DNA from: JAMXLO01 sp046735215
GTDB lineage: Bacteria > Pseudomonadota > Alphaproteobacteria > Acetobacterales > Acetobacteraceae
Assembly: GCA_046735215.1 (NCBI GenBank)
Contig: JBKPSV010000322.1
Span: forward strand, 1 to 5,794
Direction: 5' to 3'
Length of the DNA: 5,794 nt
The notes beneath the pieces were generated by a model. It did no database searches. It saw nothing but the letters and a program-made list of their open reading frames with translations, and was not told the DNA's origin. Each line of letters begins with the position of its first letter. The stretch's first letter is position 1. Both the position numbers and the translations under genes were made by a program. Of the stretch, positions 1 through 5,630 are shown piece after piece.

Positions 1-511
1 CGTGGAGGACGCGCCGGCGACCGCGACGATCTCCGGCATGCTGGCGGACGGCGAGATCGATGCGGTGATCGGGCCGCGCGCTCCGTCGTGCTTCGGGCGG
101 CATCCGCAGGTCGGCTGGCTGTTTCCTGATCCCGCTGCCGCAGCATCGGCCTGGTTCAGCAAGACACGCATCTTTCCGATCATGCATATCCTGGGCATCC
201 GTCGCCGCCTGGCGGCGCAGCATCCTTGGCTGGCGGTAGCGGTGATGAAGGCGTTCGAGCAGGCGAAGTCGCAGGCGCTGGCGAAACTGGCCGAAGTCGC
301 CACTTCAAAGGTGACTCTGCCGTTCGTGGACGAGCAGCTGCACGCCGCCCGCCGACTGATGGGTGAGGACTTCTGGTCGTATGGTCTGGCAGCAAACCGG
401 CACGTGCTGGAGGTATTCTTGCGCCGCCATCATGCCGAGGGATTATCGGCGCGGCTGCTGGCCCCGGAAGAGCTGTTCCATCCGTCAACGCACGAAACGC
501 ATCGGGTATGA
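1..511 (+). CDS. 4,5-dihydroxyphthalate decarboxylase-family protein, C-terminal part
   Basis: The open frame enters from the left edge, so the true start lies upstream; the GTG at 2-4 is just the first possible start codon inside the window. About 169 residues are visible. The C-terminal stretch has the layout I associate with the family annotated as 4,5-dihydroxyphthalate decarboxylase or ABC substrate-binding-like protein: an FPIMH block near visible residue 58, an 'HPW..AV..AFEQAK' helix, then 'MGEDFWSYGL' and 'GLSARLLAPEELF' close to the end. Characterised members decarboxylate 4,5-dihydroxyphthalate to protocatechuate. Many homologues have unknown substrates and share the periplasmic-binding-protein type II fold, so the reaction is inferred. 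The visible part seems intact, and family members are usually about 320-330 aa, so roughly half is missing here. The TGA stop (509-511) overlaps the ATG of the following GNAT gene, which suggests translational coupling. Family call fairly sure; substrate unknown. Confidence 0.75.
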   Translation, partial: VEDAPATATISGMLADGEIDAVIGPRAPSCFGRHPQVGWLFPDPAAAASAWFSKTRIFPIMHILGIRRRLAAQHPWLAVAVMKAFEQAKSQALAKLAEVATSKVTLPFVDEQLHAARRLMGEDFWSYGLAANRHVLEVFLRRHHAEGLSARLLAPEELFHPSTHETHRV

Positions 512-977
512 TCGTGGTGCGTGACGCGACGGCGGCCGACCGCGAATGGATCGGCGATCTGCTGCGCGAGCGATGCATAGCACGCAGGTCTCGGCGCATG
601 GCGAACTCATCGACGTCCTGGAATTGCCGGCCCTTGTCGTGGACGATCGGCGTGGTGTTGCGACTTGGCGGCGGGTCGGCAGGGACGCCGAACTTATGAC
701 GCTCGATGCCGTGCCGACCGGATGCGGGGCGGGAACCGCGCTGATCGAGGCACTCGCGGCGCGGCTGCGGGAGCAAGGTTGCTGCCGGCTGTGCCTGACG
801 ACCACCAACGACAATCTTTCGGCGCTGCGGTTCTATATGCGGCGCGGCTTTCGGCTGGTTGCGCTGCGGCCTGGCGCGGTGGACGAGGCGCGTAAGAATA
901 AGCCATCGATTTCGCTGATTGGCCAGCACGGGATTCCCATCCACGATGAACTCGAGCTTTGCCTGACGCTGGATTAG
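508..977 (+). pseudogene. GNAT N-acetyltransferase, frameshifted
   Basis: Translation from the ATG at 508 gives a typical GNAT N-terminus (MIVVRDATAADREWIGDLL) for 22 codons, up to 573. The frame then becomes meaningless and stops at 699. The rest of the domain continues in another frame, from about 576 to the TAG at 975-977. Restoring one base between 575 and 576 (for example a G, turning TG into a Trp codon) joins the parts into a 156-aa protein reading RERW-HSTQVSAHGELIDV. Visible GNAT hallmarks are the acetyl-CoA loop 'TGCGAGTAL', a conserved 'TTNDNLSALRFY' block, 'RRGFRLVALRPGAVD' and 'HGIPIHDELEL'. The loop Arg/Gln of the usual Q/R-x-x-G-x-G/A signature is Thr here. The start overlaps the upstream stop as ATGA and lacks a strong Shine-Dalgarno sequence, so it probably relies on coupling. 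Substrate unknown. A sequencing error would look the same. Confidence 0.8.
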
Positions 978-1141
978 CTGCCTTCCCGCAGTCCCATCCG
1001 CGCCAGTCGCGCCATCACCTCGTCACGCAACAGCGGCAATTCGTCGAGATAGTTGACGAACGAGAGCACGATGCCCCTGACGCCGGTTGCCTTAGGCTGC
1101 GCCAGTGCCTGCTCCACCTACAGCGCCAGACGATCCGGCAT
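974..1141 (-). pseudogene. C-terminal remnant of a second luciferase-like monooxygenase
   Basis: On the minus strand, one frame from 1117 down to the TAA at 974-976 reads 'ATGVRGIVLSF', 'VNYLDELPLLRDEV' and 'MARLARMGLREGS'. This resembles the last beta-strand and helix of luciferase-like (LLM) flavin monooxygenases, which commonly end in a 'GxxGxxLSFxxYxxELPxFxxEVLPxLxxxGLR' pattern. Upstream the frame is cut by a TAG at 1118-1120, where CAG or TGG would be a one-base change. Beyond that only about seven more plausible codons (MPDRLAL) precede the neighbouring LLM gene's stop at 1144. The catalytic barrel is therefore gone. The fragment lies just downstream of, and on the same strand as, the LLM gene at 1144-2193, whose own C-terminus is complete, so it is a separate paralogue remnant. 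Its last bases overlap the convergent GNAT stop. The family call rests on a short stretch and is moderate. Confidence 0.55.
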
Positions 1142-1143
1142 GC

Positions 1144-2193
1144 TCATGCGAAGTGCGGTGCCACCTGCTGCATGAACCGCGCCATCTCTTCCTTCACCTG
1201 CGCATGCGGCTTTAAGCCCACGTTGAAATACAGGATCACCTCGTCGAACCCGGCGGCCTCGACCTTCTTCAGAACATCGATGATGTGCCCTGGCCTGCCG
1301 ATCAGCACCGAGTTCTCTGTCAGGTCCTCGGATCGCACTTTGTGCAGACGTTCGACCATGGCGATGAAATAGCGGTAGCTGGGGGGCGCCGTGGCGGGAT
1401 CGCCAGGAAACGCCCGGATGACACACTCCTTGTAGTAGCGGATCTGGCGCGCTCGCGCTGCCTGTTGCTGCACGTCATCGTCAGCGAAGTGGGTGAAATA
1501 GCTGCACATCAGGCGGCCGGGACTGGTGCCATACCTGGCGCACGTCTCGTGGTATAGATCGCGCACCTGCTGCAGCCCGCCGAATGTCATCGCCGCGGCG
1601 AAGGGCGCCACGATCAGGCCGCAACCGAGCCGTCCGGCGAGTTCGATCGATGGGCGCGAGAACGACGCGACATAGGCAGGAATTGGTTGCTGCACCGGCC
1701 GCGGCGTGATGGCAACATTGTCGAACGCATAGTGCCGGCCGTGGTGCGAGATCGGTGCATCCGCCGACCACAGCCGGCGCACGATCTCCATTCCCTCCTC
1801 GAAGATCGACTGGTTGTCGTCAAAAGAAGCGCCAAGCGGCTCATACTCCCGACGGTCGTAACCTCGGCCGGCGGCGAAATCGACGCGTCCGCCACTCAGC
1901 AGATCGAGACTGGCCCATTGTTCCGCGACGCGGATCGGTTAGTGCAGCGGCAGCACCGTCACTGCAGGTGCCAGGCGTATGCGCTGTGTCCGCGCGGCGA
2001 TATACGATAGCGCAAGATCGGGACATGACAGCACACCAAGTGTGCTGAAGTGATGCTCGCCGATCCACGCCGAGTGCATCCCGACGGTCTCGGCGTACAG
2101 CGCTTCATCGATGATGTCGGCAACGAACTCGTTGGGCGAGCGAGCGTTGTCGGCATAGTGGTTGTCGCTGAGGGTGAAGTAGCCAAACTTCAT
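1144..2193 (-). pseudogene. Luciferase-like flavin-dependent monooxygenase (LLM class), interrupted by in-frame TAA
   Basis: Read on the minus strand from the ATG at 2191-2193 to the TGA at 1144-1146, the frame encodes 349 residues, the normal size for bacterial luciferase-like monooxygenases. One TAA at 1939-1941 (codon 85) interrupts it. The protein starts MKFGYFTLSDNHY and carries the WIGEHHF motif near residue 43. It reads 'RLAPAVTVLPLH' up to the stop and resumes exactly in frame with 'PIRVAEQWASLDLLSGGRVDF' (split here as PIRVAEQWAS and LDLLSGGRVDF), then 'GRGYDRREYEPLG' and 'EIVRRLW'. The C-terminus 'GFDEVILYFNVG' is intact. Members use reduced flavin supplied by a partner reductase plus O2 to hydroxylate, cleave or desulfonate organic substrates; the substrate here is unknown. 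A GGAAAG at 2201-2206, 7 nt upstream, can serve as ribosome binding site. The gene starts 54 nt after the GNAT stop and is probably last in the SDR-led operon. The downstream ATG at 1791 could give only a 215-aa fragment lacking the N-terminal barrel, unlikely to work. Sequencing error cannot be excluded. Confidence 0.85.
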
Positions 2194-2247
2194 CGATGAT
2201 CTTTCCGCCGCAGGAGGAACGATGGCAGGTGACCGCGACGACGCAAC

Positions 2248-3102
2248 TCAGTACAAGACGCATACCAGATAGGCGCCGACCGGCTCGTTGTACAATCCGG
2301 TCGTCATCAGGGTCATCGGATATTGAAGCCGCAAACCGTTGGCGAGGCACCACGCGAATACCTCGTAGTTGCGCGTCGGCAGCAGAAATCCCGGCCCGGT
2401 GAACTCCGATGCAGCAGCGATAAGGGCCATCAGATCGGCATTGCTCTTTGCCACGCTGTGGGCAAAGAAGCCGATCTCCGTGGCGTAGCCTGTAATCTGA
2501 CCGTCGCGCTCGACCACAGTGGCGGTATTTCGATCAATGGCGTCCTTCAGTTCGCCGCCGCGCTCAAACCCATGCACCTCAAGGCATATTGCGTTGCAGA
2601 CATCGAGATCGGTCAGCCTCGCTGCCCGCACATGATGCCCGGGCAAATTCCGCTTCAGCGGCGGCCCCTTCATGCATGACAGTAGCTCCCGCGTGCGAAA
2701 GCCCAGGGTCGTGTAGAGGCAGAGCGAGCGACTATGGAAGGTCGCTTGGCAGAGCCGCACACCGGCGGCGCCACGCGACGATGCACGGTCGATCACCGCC
2801 TGCATCAGCCGACGCCCGACGCCCTGGTTCTGCACGGCCGGATCGACTGTTATCGGCCCGATACCAACCACGGCGGCACGCTCGTCCAGGAAGTTGCTGC
2901 CGATAATCTTGCCGTCGCGCTCGGCGACCACGCCGTACCATCCAGCGTGGTTGATCATCATACGCAGGAAGCCAGTGGCGTCCTCCGCGGAAGGGAAGTC
3001 ACGCGGAAACCGGTGCTCGTCGTTGATCGCGCAGAACGCATCGTAACAGATGCGACCACACGCGGGCGCATCGTCGGCCACGGCCGGCCGCAAATTATCC
3101 AT
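2248..3102 (-). CDS. Two-domain GNAT-family N-acetyltransferase
   Basis: This 284-aa protein begins MDNLRPAVADDAPACGRICYDAF. It has a GNAT core with 'GPITVDPAVQNQGVGRRLM' at residues 82-100; the Q-N-Q-G-V-G loop at 91-96 is the acetyl-CoA pyrophosphate-binding signature. 'SLCLYTTLGFRTRE' at 126-139 is the usual fourth-strand and helix block. A second half (about 156-284) starts with another GNAT-like opening, 'HVRAARLTDLDVCNAI', and ends 'TTGLYNEPVGAYLVCVLY', typical of the extended family in which a degenerate second acetyltransferase domain follows the first. It should move an acetyl group from acetyl-CoA to an amine, but the acceptor is unknown. A GGGAGAGG-like ribosome binding site lies just upstream of the ATG (3100-3102), which supports this start. 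It sits between the VOC gene (147 nt gap) and the LLM gene (54 nt gap). No damage is seen, unlike the GNAT gene at 508. Confidence 0.88.
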   Translation of the reverse strand: MDNLRPAVADDAPACGRICYDAFCAINDEHRFPRDFPSAEDATGFLRMMINHAGWYGVVAERDGKIIGSNFLDERAAVVGIGPITVDPAVQNQGVGRRLMQAVIDRASSRGAAGVRLCQATFHSRSLCLYTTLGFRTRELLSCMKGPPLKRNLPGHHVRAARLTDLDVCNAICLEVHGFERGGELKDAIDRNTATVVERDGQITGYATEIGFFAHSVAKSNADLMALIAAASEFTGPGFLLPTRNYEVFAWCLANGLRLQYPMTLMTTGLYNEPVGAYLVCVLY

Positions 3103-3154
3103 GAATGGAACCTCTCCCGATCTTTCTTGCGTCGGACATCAAGATCCAAATCGA

Positions 3155-3182
3155 ATCCTGCCGTCTCGTCGGCCACTGTCAA
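3155..3182 (-). promoter_or_regulatory. Possible sigma70-type promoter before the two-domain GNAT gene
   Basis: On the minus strand a perfect TTGACA (-35 consensus) lies at 3177-3182. It is followed after 16 nt by CAGGAT (3155-3160), a poor -10 with three of six matches. It sits in the largest gap of the minus-strand gene run (3103-3249), about 53 nt upstream of the GNAT start codon, where an internal promoter would make sense. The weak -10 makes this tentative. I see nothing else in this 147-nt gap. Confidence 0.22.
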
Positions 3183-3249
3183 AGGCGGAGGGCCTGGCGA
3201 AGCGCCGCTCCAACAGCTCTCCGACGTCGCTGTGATGGCCAGTCGTAGA

Positions 3250-3612
3250 TTAGACGGTCAGTACCTCGAGCAGATGACCGTTTGGATCCTTGAAGTAAAA
3301 CCCCCGCCCACCTCCACGGTGGTTGATCTCCATATTGTCGGGCGTGAACGGGCCGCTGCCATAGGCAAGCCCCTCCTGCTTCACCCGGGAGAAGATCGCG
3401 TCAAATTCGCTGTCACTGACCTTGAAGGCGTAGTGCTGCCAGTCGAACGACTCGCGCGTATCGAAGTCCAGCACCAGGTCATCGTTCACCCGGACCGGGG
3501 CGAAGTGCGACGGTGCGCCCTCGTAGTTCAGGCCGAAGATGCGGGCGAAGAATTTGGCGGATGCTTCATTGTCATGGGCCGGAACAATGGTGTGATCGAG
3601 CACGATAGTCAT
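3250..3612 (-). CDS. VOC superfamily (glyoxalase/bleomycin-resistance/dioxygenase fold) protein
   Basis: This 120-aa protein has the length of a single-unit VOC protein made of two beta-alpha-beta-beta-beta modules. The first module opens with 'LDHTIVPAHDNEASAKFFARIFGL' (LDHTIVPAHD, then ASAKFFARIFGL), and the second begins at 'WQHYAFKVSDSEFDAIF'. Likely metal ligands are His7, His60 and Glu116, the last in the C-terminal 'YFKDPNGHLLEVLT' motif, spaced as in metal-dependent glyoxalase/dioxygenase relatives. These folds catalyse isomerisation, epoxide opening, extradiol ring cleavage or antibiotic binding, so the exact reaction cannot be assigned. An enzymatic role is inferred from the retained ligands and the catabolic neighbours. 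A strong GGAGG lies at 3619-3623, 6 nt from the ATG (3610-3612), fixing the start. It follows the SDR gene by 59 nt, a gap that holds a stem-loop. Confidence 0.88.
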   Translation of the reverse strand: MTIVLDHTIVPAHDNEASAKFFARIFGLNYEGAPSHFAPVRVNDDLVLDFDTRESFDWQHYAFKVSDSEFDAIFSRVKQEGLAYGSGPFTPDNMEINHRGGGRGFYFKDPNGHLLEVLTV

Positions 3613-3647
3613 CGCTGACCTCCATCCTCATACGGCAGGACTCTGAA

Positions 3648-3670
3648 GCTTGTCCCGGGCTTCGACAAGC
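3648..3670 (-). other. Intercistronic stem-loop after the SDR stop codon
   Basis: GCTTGTC (3648-3654) and GACAAGC (3664-3670) form a perfect 7-bp inverted repeat around a 9-nt loop, beginning 1 nt after the SDR stop on the minus strand. No T-run follows, so it does not look like a classical intrinsic terminator. It could shield the SDR message from 3' degradation or lower expression of the downstream VOC gene. A competing 5-bp stem, GAAGC (3645-3649) with GCTTC (3659-3663), overlaps it. Confidence 0.45.
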
Positions 3671-3671
3671 C

Positions 3672-4424
3672 TCACCCAACGAAGGCACCGCCGTTCACAT
3701 CGAGAATTGCGCCGGAGAAGTAGCTTGCCGCCGGCGTGCACAGGAATGCGATCGGCCAGGCGAGTTCCTCCGGGCGTCCCAGGCGTCCCAACGGCAACTG
3801 GCGTCCGGCGGTGAAGCCGGTCGTCATCGGTGTCTGCACGGGGCCGGGTGCGACGCCGTTCACCAGTACGCCGCGGTCGATCGCCCGACGCGACAGCCAC
3901 TTCACCAGCGCATGCACCGCACCCTTCGAGGCCGCGTAATCCGGCGGTGTGTTAGGCGAGGTGCCGCCGGTGCGCCCGGCCACCGAGCCGACCAGCACGA
4001 TCGAGCCGCCGCCATGCGCTGCCATGTGGTCGATCGCGGCCGTGGTCAGGTTCAGCGGGACACGAACGTTGACGTCCATCACGCGATGGAACCGTTCATG
4101 CCAGTTCTGCTCCTCGCGCCAGTTGCGCGACGCGAGGATCGCTGCGCAATGCGCCACGGCGTGTACCTCGCCGCCTGCGAACAATGAGGCGATGAAAGCA
4201 TCGGACGTCAGGTCGCCTTCGGCCGCAGTGCACGTGCCACCGGCATTTGCAATTTCGGCCGCTGTCTCGGCAAGCGTGGCGCGGTCGCTCAACAGCAGGT
4301 TTGCGCCGAGCTGCGCCAGCACGATCGCTGTTGCACGACCGATGCCGCTGGCGGCCCCGGTGACCAGAACATGCCGGCCGCGCAGGTCGAGTGCGATCGG
4401 CAAGGCGATACTGCTTTGGCTCAT
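3672..4424 (-). CDS. Short-chain dehydrogenase/reductase (classical SDR)
   Basis: This 250-aa protein has the classical SDR size and motif order. 'TGAASGIGRA' (22-31) binds the dinucleotide. Asp47 at the end of the second strand favours NAD(H) over NADP(H). 'DLTSD' at 71-75 contacts the adenine ring. 'HCAAI' (92-96) stands in for the usual NNAG. The catalytic set is Asn119, Ser147, Tyr163 and Lys167 (the last two in 'YAASK'), followed by 'APGPVQTP' at 192-199 and the C-terminal 'DVNGG'. Ser and Tyr are 16 residues apart, slightly more than usual, because of a Pro/Thr-rich insert. It should oxidise an alcohol or reduce a ketone in the cytoplasm; the substrate is unknown. A GGAGG at 4434-4438, 9 nt upstream, supports the ATG at 4422-4424. 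It is the first gene of the minus-strand run, and an FNR-type box begins 18 nt upstream of its start codon. No frame damage. Confidence 0.92.
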   Translation of the reverse strand: MSQSSIALPIALDLRGRHVLVTGAASGIGRATAIVLAQLGANLLLSDRATLAETAAEIANAGGTCTAAEGDLTSDAFIASLFAGGEVHAVAHCAAILASRNWREEQNWHERFHRVMDVNVRVPLNLTTAAIDHMAAHGGGSIVLVGSVAGRTGGTSPNTPPDYAASKGAVHALVKWLSRRAIDRGVLVNGVAPGPVQTPMTTGFTAGRQLPLGRLGRPEELAWPIAFLCTPAASYFSGAILDVNGGAFVG

Positions 4425-4441
4425 GGCTGATTTCCTCCAGG

Positions 4442-4455
4442 TTGATCTGGATCAA
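4442..4455. promoter_or_regulatory. FNR/Anr/FixK-type binding site
   Basis: TTGATCTGGATCAA matches the TTGAT-N4-ATCAA consensus for FNR-family oxygen-responsive regulators at all ten conserved positions. It lies in the 89-nt intergenic region between the divergent SDR gene and the small membrane-protein gene. Its centre (4448.5) is 65.5 nt upstream of the small gene's ATG. An activator bound at the usual -41.5 position would put the transcript start near 4490, giving a leader of about 24 nt. Towards the SDR gene it sits too close to the start codon for activation, so only repression is plausible there. Confidence 0.7.
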
Positions 4456-4513
4456 AGCGCCTGCCGGTCAAAAGGACCAGCTTGCTGGGCTACGGGGCAC
4501 AAAAGGTGCGCGA

Positions 4514-4720
4514 ATGCACGATATGATCGGAAGCGCCGGAATGCTGCGCGGGTGGGTCGCAGTTTGGACGATGCAGATGCTCTGGCTGTTCGCCAGCCTG
4601 ACTGTAGCCGTCGGCGTGGTGGGTGCCCTCGAAACGCTCGTCGTCGGATATCACCGCCGCCGTGAGGTCGAAATTAAGCGGCTGACGCCGGTCCTGATGA
4701 AAGGCAGCCCCGCGGCGTAG
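4514..4720 (+). CDS. Small single-pass membrane protein of unknown function
   Basis: I do not recognise this 68-aa protein. It has a short polar N-terminus (MHDMIGSAGMLRG), a long hydrophobic stretch at about residues 14-46 rich in Trp, Leu, Val and Ala with one buried Glu40, and a basic tail (HRRREVEIKR) followed by a short C-terminus. This predicts one membrane-spanning helix with the basic tail in the cytoplasm. An AAAAGG at 4501-4506, 7 nt before the ATG, supports the start; an in-frame ATG at 4523 is the alternative. The open frame continues upstream to 4391, but that part is antisense to the SDR coding region and is not taken as coding. A perfect FNR-type box lies upstream, suggesting expression under low oxygen. 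Its stop is 11 nt from the convergent L,D-transpeptidase stop. The hydrophobic profile and upstream signals make it likely to be real, but function is open. Confidence 0.6.
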   Translation: MHDMIGSAGMLRGWVAVWTMQMLWLFASLTVAVGVVGALETLVVGYHRRREVEIKRLTPVLMKGSPAA

Positions 4721-4731
4721 GCCAACGTCGG

Positions 4732-5577
4732 TCAGGGCTCGGGCAGGCGCGAGTCGACGATCACCAGCGCCCGACCTGCCAGCTCGGTGGGCTGGCGGTT
4801 CGGCAGCAGAACGGCGGCGAATCTGGGGTCGTCGCGAGCGGCGCGGTTGTAGTCGAGATCGAGCACGCCATGCGCATCGAGAAAGCGATTCATCGCGGCG
4901 GAGATTCGCACGCAGCCCTGGGATGCGGGACGACCAAGCCGTTGCTCCAGGTAATCGGGATCGGTGGCGTGCATCAGCAGGCGGATGTCGACGCTATCGG
5001 CGTCGGCAACCCAACCGCGGTCAGCCGCCTGCCAGCCAAAGTCCCACACGCGCATGCCCTTCAGGCCTAGACCACGGATATGATTCTCGTTGAACGTGCC
5101 AAGCGCGCGGTAGTCGAGGATTGCGTCCGTATGCAGGAAGACGCCGACTGGCGTAATGAAATAGCCGCGCCTGCCTGCCTGCCCGGTCGACACCTTGGCG
5201 CCGCCGATCACCTGCCAGGGTGCGTCGGGTTGTGCCAGCACGATCCGCATCTGCTGCACTGCCGGACTGCGGTCAGTGACCACCAGCAATTGTGGCTGGT
5301 CGATTGGGTAGCGGGCCGTGGCGATTGCGGCTGTCGCTCGCTTGAGCCAGGCGGCCTCTTGGCCGGGCATGTCCTGAGTTAAGTGCGGCACCTCTCGCAG
5401 CAGCGCGGCTTTCAGGTGAGCGACCTCGCGGGTGACGTCGACCTGCGACGTGCGGGAGGCTTGGTTTGCAGTTGCAGTGGTGCGCGGTGCGGGCGGCACG
5501 GCCGCTGGCAGTGGCGGCTGAGTGGCGCAGGCGGAAAGCAGCAGCATTCCGAGCAATGGGACCAGAGCGAGACGCAT
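4732..5577 (-). CDS. L,D-transpeptidase lipoprotein (YkuD domain)
   Basis: This 281-aa protein begins with a short charged and hydrophobic signal ending in the lipobox LSAC (14-17), so Cys17 should be lipidated and the protein membrane-anchored facing the periplasm. A Pro/Ala/Thr-rich linker (20-45) follows. The YkuD catalytic domain occupies about 97-227, with 'TPVGVF' at 142-147 and the active-site block from His203 to 'SQGCVR' (219-224). Cys222 is the nucleophile, and Ser219, Gly221 and Arg224 match the family signature. Such enzymes make 3-3 crosslinks in peptidoglycan or attach proteins to it, using the tetrapeptide donor. The ATG is at 5575-5577; its ribosome binding site is weak (no clear GGAGG). 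An FNR-type box centred about 60 nt upstream and an inverted repeat in the leader may control it. It converges on the small membrane-protein gene. No damage seen. Confidence 0.9.
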   Translation of the reverse strand: MRLALVPLLGMLLLSACATQPPLPAAVPPAPRTTATANQASRTSQVDVTREVAHLKAALLREVPHLTQDMPGQEAAWLKRATAAIATARYPIDQPQLLVVTDRSPAVQQMRIVLAQPDAPWQVIGGAKVSTGQAGRRGYFITPVGVFLHTDAILDYRALGTFNENHIRGLGLKGMRVWDFGWQAADRGWVADADSVDIRLLMHATDPDYLEQRLGRPASQGCVRISAAMNRFLDAHGVLDLDYNRAARDDPRFAAVLLPNRQPTELAGRALVIVDSRLPEP

Positions 5578-5587
5578 GATGGCGATA

Positions 5588-5618
5588 CCGTTCGATCTGC
5601 GTATCGTGATCGAAACGG
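5588..5618. repeat. Imperfect inverted repeat in the L,D-transpeptidase leader
   Basis: TTCGATC (5591-5597) and GATCGAA (5608-5614) are perfect 7-bp arms around 10 nt. The match extends outward to CCG/CGG if one extra A in the right arm is bulged. It ends about 10 nt before the L,D-transpeptidase start codon, so it may be a second regulator's operator or a hairpin in the 5' leader that limits ribosome access. Confidence 0.4.
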
Positions 5619-5630
5619 GCGGCGCTTGCC

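Noticed and set aside
570..580. Programmed ribosomal frameshift in the first GNAT gene
   Set aside because: No slippery heptamer, internal Shine-Dalgarno or downstream hairpin is evident at the switch point. A one-base loss is simpler.
180..944. Long minus-strand open frame (254 codons) opposite the decarboxylase and GNAT genes
   Set aside because: Composition is Arg/Pro/Ala-rich with no recognisable motif, and it is antisense to two genes with clear family motifs. Such frames are common in high-GC DNA.
1939..1941. Recoding of the TAA in the LLM gene
   Set aside because: TAA is not a selenocysteine codon and ordinary stops elsewhere in the window argue against a changed genetic code.
2734..3618. 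Long plus-strand open frame (294 codons) opposite the GNAT and VOC genes
   Set aside because: It is antisense to two clear genes and has no domain motif. The frame mirrors codon bias of the real genes.
3773..3790. Two tandem copies of GGCGTCCCA
   Set aside because: They encode the common LGRLGRP segment of SDR proteins, so this is coding constraint rather than a repeat element.
4391..4513. N-terminal extension of the small membrane protein to an ATG at 4391
   Set aside because: It would be antisense to the SDR 5' end, cover the FNR-type box, and lack a good ribosome binding site. The ATG at 4514 has AAAAGG upstream.
3949..4665. Plus-strand open frame (238 codons) opposite the SDR gene, running into the small membrane-protein gene
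   Set aside because: It is low-complexity and basic, with no motifs, and antisense to a textbook SDR. The overlapping small gene in another frame has the better start signals.
4704..4738. Possible bidirectional terminator between the convergent stops
   Set aside because: Only a 5-bp stem (AGCCC/GGGCT) with a loop of over 20 nt and no T-run; too weak to call.
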